From: Planosporangium flavigriseum
GTDB lineage: Bacteria; Actinomycetota; Actinomycetes; Mycobacteriales; Micromonosporaceae
Reading direction: 5' to 3'
Length of the DNA: 64,000 nucleotides
Assembly (NCBI RefSeq): GCF_011947225.1
Contig: NZ_JAATVW010000006.1
Span: forward strand, 124,001 to 188,000
The translations under genes were made by a program, and so were the position numbers. Positions 42,701-51,757 of the stretch are shown here, piece after piece (position 1 is the first letter of the stretch; each line of letters starts with the position of its first letter). The notes under the pieces are model-generated. The model was not told the DNA's origin and made no database searches. It was given only the letters and a program-made list of their open reading frames with translations.

Positions 42701-44136
42701 CCTCGACGGTGAGGCCGGAGGCGTCCGTTGACGGCCGGCTGCGGTTCCCGGCAGCCTTCATGTGGGGTGCGGCGACGGCCGCGTACCAGATCGAGGGCGC
42801 GGCCACCGAGGACGGGCGTACGCCATCCATCTGGGACACCTTTTCCGCCACGCCGGGCAAGGTCCTCCACGGCGACACCGGCGCGGTGGCCGCCGACCAC
42901 TACCACCGGCTCGGCGAGGACGTCGCCATCATGCGCGAGCTGGGGTTGAACACCTACCGGTTCTCGGTGAGCTGGCCGCGGGTACGGCCGAACGGGAGCG
43001 GTCCGATCAACCCCGCCGGCATCGCGTTCTACGACCGGCTCGTCGACGAGCTGCTCAACTCGCGAATCCGGCCGGTCCTCACGCTGTACCACTGGGACCT
43101 GCCGCAGGAGTTGGAGGACGCCGGAGGCTGGACCAACCGGGAGACCGCGTACCGGTTCGCCGAGTACGCCGCGCTGGTCGCCGAGCGCCTCGGTGACCGG
43201 GTCGGCGTGTGGACCACGCTGAACGAGCCGTGGTGCTCGGCGATGCTGGGGTACGGCTCCGGCGAGCATGCGCCCGGCCGTACCGACCCGGTGGCCGCCC
43301 TGACCGCGGCGCACCACCTGCTGCTCGCGCACGGTCTGGGCGTACAGGCGCTGCGCGCCTCCCGGATCGGCGCCGACGCCCAGGTGGGCCTGGTCATCAA
43401 CCCCACCTCGGTACGGCCGGTCAGCGCCTCGGCCGATGACGTCGACGCCGCCCGGCGCATCGACGGCCTGATGAACCGGATCTGGATGGATCCGGTGCTG
43501 CGCGGGCAGTACCCGGCCGACGTGCAGGCCGACACCGAGCACCTGACCGAGTGGGACTTCGTGCACGACGGTGACCTGGACACCATCGCCGCGCGGATCG
43601 ACCTGCTGGGCGTCAACTACTACCAGCCGATGCTCGTCGGCGCAGGGGAGCCGCCCGGGCCGGTCCCCGTCGGCTCGAAGGACGCGGTCCCGGCGCCGTC
43701 GCCCTGGCCGGGCAGCGAGCACGTCCGGTTCCTCCAGCCGCCCGGCCCGCTCACCGACATGGGCTGGACGGTCGACCCCACCGGGCTGCGGGAACTGCTC
43801 GGCCGGATCCGCAGCGACTACGGCGACATCCCGATCGTCATCACCGAGAACGGGGCGGCGTACCCCGATGAGCCGGACCCCTCCGGCCAGGTGCACGATC
43901 CGGAGCGGGTGGAGTACCTGCGCGGGCACCTGACCGCCGCGCACGAGGCGCTGCGCGCCGGCGTGGATCTACGGGGGTACTTCGTCTGGTCGCTGCTGGA
44001 CAACTTCGAGTGGGCGTGGGGCTACTCGAAGCGGTTCGGCATCGTGTACGTCGACTACACCACCCAGCGGCGCATCCTCAAAGACAGCGCGCGTTGGTAC
44101 CGGGACGTGATCGCCAACGGTGGGGTGCCCGTTTAA
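42697..44136 (+). CDS. GH1 beta-glucosidase, cytoplasmic
   Basis: 479 residues from the ATG at 42697 with AAAGG. GH1 signatures: [15 protein letters not shown] near the N-terminus, acid/base Glu177 in TLNEPWC, nucleophile Glu384 in VITENGAAY, and the C-terminal [15 protein letters not shown]. No signal peptide, so it splits imported beta-glucosides to glucose in the cytosol, matching BglC in the ceb operon of Streptomyces. Overlaps the permease stop (ATGA). Confidence 0.94.
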   Translation: MTSTVRPEASVDGRLRFPAAFMWGAATAAYQIEGAATEDGRTPSIWDTFSATPGKVLHGDTGAVAADHYHRLGEDVAIMRELGLNTYRFSVSWPRVRPNGSGPINPAGIAFYDRLVDELLNSRIRPVLTLYHWDLPQELEDAGGWTNRETAYRFAEYAALVAERLGDRVGVWTTLNEPWCSAMLGYGSGEHAPGRTDPVAALTAAHHLLLAHGLGVQALRASRIGADAQVGLVINPTSVRPVSASADDVDAARRIDGLMNRIWMDPVLRGQYPADVQADTEHLTEWDFVHDGDLDTIAARIDLLGVNYYQPMLVGAGEPPGPVPVGSKDAVPAPSPWPGSEHVRFLQPPGPLTDMGWTVDPTGLRELLGRIRSDYGDIPIVITENGAAYPDEPDPSGQVHDPERVEYLRGHLTAAHEALRAGVDLRGYFVWSLLDNFEWAWGYSKRFGIVYVDYTTQRRILKDSARWYRDVIANGGVPV

Positions 44137-44145
44137 CCTGTCGCA

Positions 44146-45543
44146 ATGACGAAGGTCGCCGGGATCGATTCCTCCACCCAGTCGACGAAGATCGTGGTCT
44201 GCGACGCCGACACCGGCAAGGTGATCGGTTCGGCGCAGGCGCCGCATCCGGAGGGGACGTCGGTGCCCCCGTCTGAGTGGTGGTCCGCGCTTTCGGTCGC
44301 CGGCGCTGGCCTGCTCGACGACGTGGCGGCGATCGGCGTCGGCGCGCAGCAGCACGGTCTCGTCGCGCTCGACGAGGCCGGCGAGGTGGTCCGGCCCGCC
44401 CTGCTGTGGAACGACACCCGGTCGGCTTCTGCTGCCGAAGATCTTGTCCGCGAGCTCGGCGGCCCTTCGGCGTGGGCTGAAGCGGTCGGTTCGGTGCCGG
44501 TCGCGAGTTTCACCGTGACCAAGCTGCGCTGGCTGGCGTCGCATGAGCCAGACGTGGCGGCGCGGGTCACCGACGTCATGCTGCCGCACGACTGGCTGAC
44601 CTGGCGGCTGCTCGGTGGCTCGGTTGCTCCGGTGACCGATCGCGGCGACGCCTCGGGTACCGGGTACTGGTCGCCGGCGACGGGCTCGTACCGGGAAGAC
44701 ATTATTTCGCGCGCGTTTGGGCGGGTGCCTCGGCTGCCGCGAGTGTTGGGGCCCGGTGAGCCGGCCGGCGAAACTTCCGCCGGGGTGCTCGTCTCCGCCG
44801 GTACCGGCGACAACATGGCCGCCGCGCTCGGCCTGGATGCCCGGCCCGGCGACGTGGTGGTGTCCCTGGGCACGAGTGGCACGGTGTTCGCCGTGCACGG
44901 GTCGCCGGTCGCCGACTCGTCCGGGACCGTGGCCGGGTTCGCCGACGCCACCGGCCGGTACCTGCCGCTGGTGTGCACGCTCAACGCCGCCCGCGTCCTC
45001 ACCGCGGCGGCGCAGATGCTCGACACGGACCTGGCCGGCCTGGATCGACTGGCGCTCGAGGCGCCGGCCGGGGCTGACGGGCTGGTACTGCTGCCCTATT
45101 TGGAGGGTGAGCGTACGCCGAACCTGCCCGACGCGAGCGGAAGCCTCGTCGGGCTGCGCCGCACCAACATGACGCCTTCGCACGTGGCCCGCGCCGCCGT
45201 GGAAGGCATGCTGTGCGGGCTGGCCGACGGGCTGGACGCGTTGCGCGCCTTCGGCGTCGAGGTACGGCGGGTACTGCTGATCGGCGGGGCGTCGCGCTCG
45301 CGGGCGGTCCGTGCGGTTGCGCCGGTGGTGTTCGGCGCGCCGGTGGTGGTTCCTGAGCCGGGGGAGTACGTGGCGCTGGGAGCGGCGCGGCAGGCGGCGT
45401 GGGCGCTGGGTGGCGGTGCGGAGCCGCCGAACTGGGGTGGCGACCAGTCCAGTGTGGAGTTGGTTGAGGGCGCGGACGGGGACGCTGGGAAGCGGATCCG
45501 GAGCGCGTACGCCGAGGCAAGGGTGGCGATGTACGGCCACTGA
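44146..45543 (+). CDS. Xylulokinase-like FGGY kinase
   Basis: 465 residues from the ATG at 44146, 9 bp after the GH1 stop, so likely cotranscribed. N-terminal [13 protein letters not shown] (phosphate loop), [26 protein letters not shown] (sugar pocket of xylulokinases), and [19 protein letters not shown] with the catalytic Asp. Converts D-xylulose to D-xylulose 5-phosphate. The link suggests that the operon also serves pentose-containing substrates, or that it is an accidental neighbour. Confidence 0.88.
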   Translation: MTKVAGIDSSTQSTKIVVCDADTGKVIGSAQAPHPEGTSVPPSEWWSALSVAGAGLLDDVAAIGVGAQQHGLVALDEAGEVVRPALLWNDTRSASAAEDLVRELGGPSAWAEAVGSVPVASFTVTKLRWLASHEPDVAARVTDVMLPHDWLTWRLLGGSVAPVTDRGDASGTGYWSPATGSYREDIISRAFGRVPRLPRVLGPGEPAGETSAGVLVSAGTGDNMAAALGLDARPGDVVVSLGTSGTVFAVHGSPVADSSGTVAGFADATGRYLPLVCTLNAARVLTAAAQMLDTDLAGLDRLALEAPAGADGLVLLPYLEGERTPNLPDASGSLVGLRRTNMTPSHVARAAVEGMLCGLADGLDALRAFGVEVRRVLLIGGASRSRAVRAVAPVVFGAPVVVPEPGEYVALGAARQAAWALGGGAEPPNWGGDQSSVELVEGADGDAGKRIRSAYAEARVAMYGH

Positions 45544-45706
45544 TCCGGACAGACTCGTAGTCTGCTGCTGGCTGTCAGCTCATTTCTGTGGGCGGCCGGA
45601 TCCGTCCGTTGCGGCAACAGGGCTCGGCCGCACGACGGCGCGTGCCCGCGCCCGTACGGCAATGCGACTGATCCGGATCGAGGGCGGCGGAGGAGGCAGT
45701 GCGCGG

Positions 45707-46193
45707 GTGGGCGTTCACGATCGTCTGGACCTTGTCATCTTTGACTGCGACGGGGTGCTGGTCGACAGCGAGCCAATCGTCATCGGTGTGCTGGCGGAGT
45801 GGATGCGGCAGCTCGGCGTTGAGATCACCGATCCGGAGGCGGAATGTGGGCGGGAGTGCGTGGGACTCGCCCAGGACGAGGCAGCGCAGCTGATCGCCCG
45901 CCGCGTTGGATCAGTGGTGCCACCCGACTGGTTCGATGCCCTGACCGTCGCGGTGGATGCCGCGCGGCAAGCCGGCCCCGGACCTGTTTTTGCTGGCCGC
46001 GTCACGCATGGGCGTGCGCCCGGATCGCTGTGTGGTGGTCGAGGACAGCGAGGCGGGTGTGGCGGCAGCTCGAGCCGCGGGGATGCGAGTTCTCCAGTAC
46101 GCGCCGGTCGGATCCTCAGTGCTGAACGGCGTGGACCTAGCCTTCGCCAGCATGATGGAGCTGCCGTCGCTGCTCGGCGTGGCGACCGGCTGA
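45707..46193 (+). pseudogene. HAD-family phosphatase with deletion and frameshift
   Basis: The N-terminus is a HAD phosphatase from GTG 45707 (DRLDLVIFDCDGVLVDSEP, cap helix start to WFDALTVAVDAA). Near 45957 it shifts frame to RGKPAPDLFLLAASRMGVRP, then CVVVEDSEAGVAAARAAGMRV, the HAD motif III/IV region. The middle ~70 residues (motif II and cap rest) are missing. So a deletion of about 200 bp with a frame change has killed the gene. A ribosome binding site GGAGGAGG still precedes it. Confidence 0.75.
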
Positions 46194-46268
46194 CGACGGC
46201 GGCCACCGCGTGCCGCAGGCCCGGGAATGGGGCGGAATCCCAACGCCGCCCACGGTAGCGTCAGGCCC

Positions 46269-47288
46269 ATGGGTTCGACGGCGCGTAAGGTCTCGCTGAC
46301 CGGCATCAAGCCGACCGGTGAGCCGCACCTGGGCAACTACATCGGCGCGATCCTGCCCGCGCTCGAGTTGGCCGATAGCTACGAGTCCGTCTACTTCATC
46401 GCGGACTACCACGCGCTGACGACGATCCGCGACCGTGACCTGCTGCGGCACTACACCCGTTCGGTGGCCGCGACGTGGCTGGCGGCCGGGCTCGACCCGG
46501 ATCGCACGACGTTCTACCGCCAGTCGGACATCCCAGAGATCTTCGAGATGGCGTGGGTGCTGTCGTGCGTGACCGGCAAGGGGCTGATGAACCGGGCGCA
46601 CGCGTACAAGGCGGCGCGCGACCGCAACCGTGAGGCCGGCAGGGAAGACCTCGACGCGGGCGTGAACATGGGCCTGTTCAACTACCCGGTGCTGATGGCG
46701 GTCGACATCCTCATCATGGACGCCGACGTGGTACCGGTGGGTCGCGACCAGGTCCAGCATGTCGAGTACGCCGCCGACATCGCCGGGGCGTTCAACAGCG
46801 TCTACGGTGACCGGTTCAAGTTCAAGATCCCGGCAGCCGTGATTCCGGACGAGGGCTCAGCGCACACCCTGCCCGGCACTGACGGGCGGAAGATGAGCAA
46901 GTCCTACGGCAACACGATCCCGTTGTTCGCCCCGGAAGCTGACCTGCGCAAGATGATCCGGCGCATTCCGACCGACAGCGCGCCGGTGGAGGCGCCGAAG
47001 GATCCGGACTCGGCGGCGGTGTTCACGCTGTTGGAGCGGTTCGGTGAGCCGGATGTTGTGGCCGACACCAGGGCCGGGCTGCTCGCCGGCGGGATGGGCT
47101 GGGGCGAGGTCAAGGCCCGACTGACGGATGCGCTGATCGCCCGGTTCGCGCCGTTGCGGGAGCGCTACGAGACGCTGATGGCGCAGGGCAGTGAGCTGGA
47201 TGACCTGCTGGCCCACGGCGCGGACAAGGCACGTAAGCAGACCCGGCCGGCGCTGGAGCGGGTGCGGGACGCCATCGGTATCGGATAG
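46269..47288 (+). CDS. trpS: Tryptophanyl-tRNA synthetase
   Basis: 339 residues from the ATG at 46269. Class I signatures: GIKPTGEPHLGNYIG at residues 12-26 (PHLGN is the HIGH motif), FNYPVLMAVDILIMDADVVPVGRDQVQH (tryptophan pocket) and KMSKS at residues 208-212, with a full C-terminal anticodon-binding helical domain (~127 residues after KMSKS). It charges tRNA-Trp. Convergent with the FAD oxidoreductase of the TrpRS-like operon 10 bp away, which may mean a self-resistance or paralogue role; the genome's other trpS is not visible. Confidence 0.92.
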   Translation: MGSTARKVSLTGIKPTGEPHLGNYIGAILPALELADSYESVYFIADYHALTTIRDRDLLRHYTRSVAATWLAAGLDPDRTTFYRQSDIPEIFEMAWVLSCVTGKGLMNRAHAYKAARDRNREAGREDLDAGVNMGLFNYPVLMAVDILIMDADVVPVGRDQVQHVEYAADIAGAFNSVYGDRFKFKIPAAVIPDEGSAHTLPGTDGRKMSKSYGNTIPLFAPEADLRKMIRRIPTDSAPVEAPKDPDSAAVFTLLERFGEPDVVADTRAGLLAGGMGWGEVKARLTDALIARFAPLRERYETLMAQGSELDDLLAHGADKARKQTRPALERVRDAIGIG

Positions 47289-47298
47289 CGCGCGACGG

Positions 47299-48318
47299 TC
47301 AGACGATCGCGTCGACCACCTGGTCGGCGCAGTGCCACGCGGTGCTCCATTTGCCGGGCAGCGCGACGACCAGGTTCGCGGTCGGAGTCCAGCCCGGTGG
47401 CGGGTCGCGGAGGTCGATGACGGTGCTGGATGGGTTGGCGTGCGGGTTGGTCGGCTCGCACACGGTGCCCCATAGCAAGTCGAGGTCGCCGTCGCCTGGA
47501 CGGATGCCGCGCCGGTCGAGCGCGGCCCGTAGTCGATCATGTTCCGCCTCGGTCGTGTCGTACCGGCCCTCGACCGCGGGCAGGCCAATGCGGATACCGG
47601 CGACGTCCGGGCTGATCGCCAGCAGGTCGCCGTCCAGCCAGTAGGTCAGGCTCTTCGCGTCGACCCCAATGAACCGACCCCAGGCGATCCGGCGGACTCC
47701 CAGCGTGTGCCGGATGCCCGCGCGGGAAAGTAGGAGTGGCGTGTCGGCGCCGGTCGCCAGCACCACTACGTGCGCACGCTGCGTGGACTGGCCGGGCCAG
47801 ACGAGTGTGCTGGTCGGATCGCGGCGTAACGTGACGTCGAGCCGCCGTGCCGGTGGCACACCGCTCGCCCGGGCCAGGTCGAGCAGGCGGGCGTGCAGAG
47901 CCGGTAGGTTCACGCTTCGGTCCGGGATACGGAAGGCCGCGGCCGGGGGAGGGAACGGGCCGGCGGTGCGGGGATCCACCTCCACGGCGTCGATGCCGAT
48001 CCGGGTCCAGGCGTCGTGGTAGCGGTCGAGGGCGTCGATCGCGTGGAACAGGGCCAGCCCGTAGGAGTCGCCGACCTGCGCCGGCTCGATGAGGGCACGC
48101 CATCGGTCGTGATGCTGCCAGCACGCCCGCGCCACCGCGGGGAGGACCGGGGCGTATACGGCGCCGGAGTGCAGCTGTCCGAAGTTCGCCAATGACGCGC
48201 CGGGCCGTTCGTTGCTCACGCACCGCACCTGCAGGCCACGCCGGGCTGCGGTGACGGCGATGGCCAGGCCGCACAGGCCCGTTCCGATGACGAGGACGTC
48301 TACGCGCTCATCGAGCAT
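47299..48318 (-). CDS. DAO-family FAD-dependent oxidoreductase
   Basis: 339 residues from the ATG at 48318, whose first 11 bp overlap the end of the previous gene. The FAD motif is VLVIGTGLCGLAI at residues 8-20, then NFGQLHSGAVYAPVLP, typical of the D-amino-acid/glycine oxidase superfamily. The C-terminal FAD region is GKWSTAWHCADQVVDAIV. It oxidises an amine or hydroxy acid; the substrate is unknown. Last gene of a five-gene minus-strand operon with the TrpD-like and TrpRS-like proteins. Confidence 0.82.
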   Translation of the reverse strand: MLDERVDVLVIGTGLCGLAIAVTAARRGLQVRCVSNERPGASLANFGQLHSGAVYAPVLPAVARACWQHHDRWRALIEPAQVGDSYGLALFHAIDALDRYHDAWTRIGIDAVEVDPRTAGPFPPPAAAFRIPDRSVNLPALHARLLDLARASGVPPARRLDVTLRRDPTSTLVWPGQSTQRAHVVVLATGADTPLLLSRAGIRHTLGVRRIAWGRFIGVDAKSLTYWLDGDLLAISPDVAGIRIGLPAVEGRYDTTEAEHDRLRAALDRRGIRPGDGDLDLLWGTVCEPTNPHANPSSTVIDLRDPPPGWTPTANLVVALPGKWSTAWHCADQVVDAIV

Positions 48319-49207
48319 GGGCCGCTCCGTTCTCGATCGGGGAGGATCCGAGGGTTCGTTCGTCGATGACCGTCACGTGGTACCGGTCGGCGAATCGGCG
48401 CACCAGCGCGGCCGGAGCCAAGTGGTGGTCGATCAAGCGTCGAAGCCGTAGGGGCGCCAGGCGAAGCCGGCTGCGGGTGGCGGCTCGGTGAGCCTGCATG
48501 GAGTCGCGCTCCAGGACAAGGCTGCGCAGGTGGGTCCGGATGGCGGTGCCGACATCGGATAGCGGCATGATCCGCTCGCTGAGCGCAGCGGCGGCGAGGT
48601 CGGGAACGCGAATCGTGAATCCGGGTCGGGTCGGTGCGGTCAGAGCTGCGGCGACCAGCCGTCGCGCGGCCTGGTCGAACGACCACGCCGGCCGGCATGC
48701 GGTCTTGGCGCAGGGCAGCGGGGTGAGTTGGGGTAGGAGCAGTGCCGCGCCGGAGACGCCGGAGCGGGCGTAGGTGATGATCTGCCGCCGCTTCGCCCGC
48801 CCGTACGGCGTCTGGTACGGGCCGGGCGCGAGCACCGCAGTGGTGCTCGCGGCGACCAGCGCCCACGAACGGCCGCCGGCGCTGAGTCGGTCGTGCAGGC
48901 CCACCACCGCGTCGGTGACGCCCTGCACGCTGCGCCGCATGGCGTTGACCCCGCTGCGGTCAAGCACGCTGTCGACGACGCAGACGTGGTCGTACCCGGC
49001 GGTCCAGGCATCTACCACAGTGGCGACTCGGGCCCGGTCCCCGGCGACCGTCAGGTCTGCGGTGATCCACCGGGTGTTGCCCGGTCCCTCGATGTCCAGC
49101 GGCGTACGCGCGACTGCGATGACGTCGAAGCCGGCCCCGGCGGCCAGTGGGCACAGGGCGTGGCCGAGCCGACCGGACGCTCCCAGGATGACGACGGCCT
49201 GGCTCAT
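48308..49207 (-). CDS. NAD-dependent epimerase/dehydratase-like Rossmann protein
   Basis: 299 residues from the ATG at 49207 (overlap ATGA with the TrpRS-like stop; an in-frame start further up would overlap more). The NAD(P) motif is VVILGASGRLGHAL at residues 5-18. The usual YxxxK is present as PYGRAKRRQI, a weakly matching site, with a preceding Ser in ALVAASTTAV. The C-terminal third is diverged, with no known family. Fourth gene of the operon, so probably a reductive or epimerising step on the same intermediate. Confidence 0.75.
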   Translation of the reverse strand: MSQAVVILGASGRLGHALCPLAAGAGFDVIAVARTPLDIEGPGNTRWITADLTVAGDRARVATVVDAWTAGYDHVCVVDSVLDRSGVNAMRRSVQGVTDAVVGLHDRLSAGGRSWALVAASTTAVLAPGPYQTPYGRAKRRQIITYARSGVSGAALLLPQLTPLPCAKTACRPAWSFDQAARRLVAAALTAPTRPGFTIRVPDLAAAALSERIMPLSDVGTAIRTHLRSLVLERDSMQAHRAATRSRLRLAPLRLRRLIDHHLAPAALVRRFADRYHVTVIDERTLGSSPIENGAAHAR

Positions 49208-50196
49208 GGGGTGCATCGCCGCCACGTTTCGGCGAACTTGGCGAAGGAGAGGCAGAACTCCTGTCGCGCCTCGCGCCACGCGTTCGGCCGGGCGGCGCGT
49301 TCGGTGAATGCCTGACTCGCGTGGGTGATGTCGGCCGCGTCCCAGCCGCTGCTTAGCTCGATGGCGGACAACACCGCGGGTTGGCTCGCCTCGTCGTCGC
49401 TCATGACGCGCTCGTTGATCTCACGGGGAGTCATGTTGAGGTGGATGCTGGACGCCTGGATGCTCTTGGACATCTTGGGGTAGCCGGCGAGGCCTTCGAG
49501 AACTCTGAAGTACAGGGCGCCGATCCGGCTGCGCCAGCCCAGGCTCAGTTCACCGGCGTCGGCCTGCCGCTGCAGCACCAGGCGGGCCAGGTCGGTGAAG
49601 TACGCCTCCTCCATGCCGGACACCATGAGGACGTTGGTGGCACCGTTGTCGAACGGGCCGAGCACGTCGGCGACGGTGTACAGCGAGTCGACGACCACGC
49701 CGGTTTCGCTGCCGAGCAGTCCGTGGTCGGCGTACAGCTCCAGCAGGCTCTCGCGGTGCTTCTGGAAATCGGCCCGAGACAGGTAACGCGCGATTCGGCC
49801 GGCTCGGGTGAGGTTGTCGTGGTCGAGGTGGGAACGCAGTCGGGCTGTGTCCGGATCCAGGCCGAGCGCGACGAGGAACGCGAACATCTGGTCTCGCACC
49901 TGAACCAACGTCGACCAGGCGACATTGCGGGAGTTCCACGCTCCCAGATCTGAGATGACGACCGTCATCTTCACCGCGAGCCGGCGTTGCAGTTCGACCG
50001 TGCCGAGCATGACCGACAGGGTGCCGGCGGTCGGCGCGTTCGTCGGGCCGAATCCGGTGACGACGGCCATCGACTCTCGAGCCTTCGGGTCCAGGACCGT
50101 GAGTGCGTTGTCGGAGTGGGTGAAGCGGGCAGCGGTCGGGCCGAGGTGTTCGGCTACGACCTCGGCGGATTGTGGATCGATCCGCGTGGCGGGCAT
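49204..50196 (-). CDS. Tryptophanyl-tRNA synthetase-like protein with altered HIGH motif
   Basis: 330 residues from the ATG at 50196 with GAGGAGCCCC. The class I core is recognisable: GFGPTNAPTAGTLSVML at residues 48-64, DSLYTVADVLG at 170-180 (counterpart of the TrpRS tryptophan pocket), GMEEAYFTDLARLVLQR at 194-210 and intact KMSKS at 241-245. The His of PxHxGN is Thr56. Only 85 residues follow KMSKS, against ~127 in the neighbouring TrpRS, so the anticodon-binding domain is short, while ~45 residues are added at the N-terminus. I infer amino-acid activation without normal tRNA-Trp charging. Confidence 0.78.
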   Translation of the reverse strand: MPATRIDPQSAEVVAEHLGPTAARFTHSDNALTVLDPKARESMAVVTGFGPTNAPTAGTLSVMLGTVELQRRLAVKMTVVISDLGAWNSRNVAWSTLVQVRDQMFAFLVALGLDPDTARLRSHLDHDNLTRAGRIARYLSRADFQKHRESLLELYADHGLLGSETGVVVDSLYTVADVLGPFDNGATNVLMVSGMEEAYFTDLARLVLQRQADAGELSLGWRSRIGALYFRVLEGLAGYPKMSKSIQASSIHLNMTPREINERVMSDDEASQPAVLSAIELSSGWDAADITHASQAFTERAARPNAWREARQEFCLSFAKFAETWRRCTP

Positions 50197-50227
50197 TGGG
50201 GCTCCTCTGCCGGAGGTGGGTGAGCGT

Positions 50228-51256
50228 CTATCGGAGGTTGGTGAGCGCCGTGAGCAGTCGCATGGCGCGGCCGGACCGGCGAGCGTGGCCGACGCGGTCG
50301 ACTGCGTCGTCGATGTCCAGCCCGGTGGCGCTCGCGGTGAGGACGAGCGCGGCGTTCAGCTCAACCAGTCGGGTGGCCGGTGTCTCGCCGCCCGGGGCGA
50401 GAGATTCGGTGACGAGAGCGGCGTTACCGTCGTGTGTCGGCCGGTGCGCGATGGCTCGCCGCCATCCGTCTGTCGGCGCGATGCCCTGACGCGTGCCTGT
50501 TGTGATCATGCCGCCAGCCACGCGGGCCAGCCGCGCCGCGCCGCCGTCACCGTACTCGTCGACCATTTCGCCGGGGGACAGCTCGGTCGAGGCGACAGCG
50601 CCGGCGGCGAGGTCCGGCCTGATCCGCCGCAGCGCGGCGGCGGCGAGCGTGACGTCGCGGTGTGCCAGGCCGAGCACGAACCCGCTGGCGCGCACGCACA
50701 TCGCCGCGACCGGCATGAAGAAGCTCGCCGGGTTCAGCGTGTCGAACACGCCGTCGTAACGCGCCGCGTAGCGCGGGCAGAAGATCGGGTACGCGACGAA
50801 CGCGATGCCGTGCCGCTGCAGTGTCTGCGGAATGGCAGCCGGGCAGCTGACGGGCCGAATGCCGAGGACATCGAGAATGTCGGCGGCCCCGGAGACCGCG
50901 GACACCGATCGCGAGATCCCCTTGATGACGGGTGTCCCGGTCGCTGCGGCGAGGATCGCGGCGGCGGTGCTGACGTTGAAAGTCTTGAACTGTTCCTTGC
51001 CGCTGCCGGCGACCACGACGGCGCCTTCGGGTACGGGGACCGGCCGCGCGGCGTAGCGGCCGAGAACCGGATCGAACCTGGAAATCACCGTCCACCAGTC
51101 AGCCAGTTCTCCAGGCCCGAGTCGGTCTGCGCGCAGCAGGTCAGCGCACCATCGCCGCCAGCACGCGTCCGACGCGGGAGACGCGTCCCGCAGCATCGTG
51201 TCCAGGAACTCCGGACACCACGTGCCGGGAGGTGCGGTGAGGGACCGGGCGCTCAC
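50228..51256 (-). CDS. Anthranilate phosphoribosyltransferase (TrpD)-like protein with altered motifs
   Basis: 342 residues from a GTG at 51256 that overlaps the previous stop (GTGA). TrpD fold signatures appear in order but changed: GSGKE at 84-88 in place of GTGGD, KTFNVSTAAAILAAATGTPV at 91-110, KGISRSVSAVSGAADILDVLG at 112-132 in place of KHGNRSVSS, then FVAYPIFCPRYAARY. The PRPP-binding and anthranilate-contact residues differ, so the acceptor is probably not anthranilate. No other trp genes are near. Second gene of the operon; it could attach ribose 5-phosphate to a new acceptor. Confidence 0.8.
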   Translation of the reverse strand: MSARSLTAPPGTWCPEFLDTMLRDASPASDACWRRWCADLLRADRLGPGELADWWTVISRFDPVLGRYAARPVPVPEGAVVVAGSGKEQFKTFNVSTAAAILAAATGTPVIKGISRSVSAVSGAADILDVLGIRPVSCPAAIPQTLQRHGIAFVAYPIFCPRYAARYDGVFDTLNPASFFMPVAAMCVRASGFVLGLAHRDVTLAAAALRRIRPDLAAGAVASTELSPGEMVDEYGDGGAARLARVAGGMITTGTRQGIAPTDGWRRAIAHRPTHDGNAALVTESLAPGGETPATRLVELNAALVLTASATGLDIDDAVDRVGHARRSGRAMRLLTALTNLR

Positions 51257-51498
51257 GCGGTCCACCACGGACTCGGCGTGGTGACCTGGCGCGCGCCGCA
51301 CAATTCGGGCCGGGACGCCCCGGGTGTACGCCGGGGCAGACGTAGCGACAGGCGGAACAATCCCGCTGCCCACTCGTGCGCTGGGCACGGCCCCGGCACC
51401 GCGCAGGCCAGGCAGCGGCCGTCCACGCAGGACACCACATGCCGTGTCAAGACGGCCTGTGCTTGCTCGATCTGTTCACCGCCGGGATACCTTCCCAT
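51253..51498 (-). CDS. Cys-rich microprotein (CxxC-x5-C), first gene of TrpD/TrpRS-like operon
   Basis: 81 residues from the ATG at 51498. It has HVVSCVDGRCLACAVPGPCPAH in the centre: CLACAVPGPC is CxxC-x5-C with the PxPC end of the microprotein at 2515. The C-terminus has RLPRRTPGASRPELCGA. Overlap of its stop with the TrpD-like GTG (GTGA) shows coupling. Similar proteins are common in Micromonosporaceae near XRE regulators; a metal-binding role is likely but unproved. The XRE/TPR gene lies 0.8 kb upstream. Confidence 0.65.
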   Translation of the reverse strand: MGRYPGGEQIEQAQAVLTRHVVSCVDGRCLACAVPGPCPAHEWAAGLFRLSLRLPRRTPGASRPELCGARQVTTPSPWWTA

Positions 51499-51757
51499 GA
51501 GTCCTCCGAGAGCAGTCGTTGGATGGGCGCGGCGGCGGCAAGTGGGTCATGCGAGATCGCTCCAGCCGACGTCGATCGCCGCCGCCGTCGCCCGGGACCC
51601 AACGGCCCGGCCCCTTCCGGCTCAGACCGTCACGTCCCTCGATGGCAAGCGTGGCCGTGGCGGGTGGCAGGTTGAAGCGGTGCGTCGTCAGCAGCTGTCA
51701 GCCGACACCGTCGCCCTGGCGGAGTACGGGCCGGCGCACGCCGATAGGGTGCGGGGC

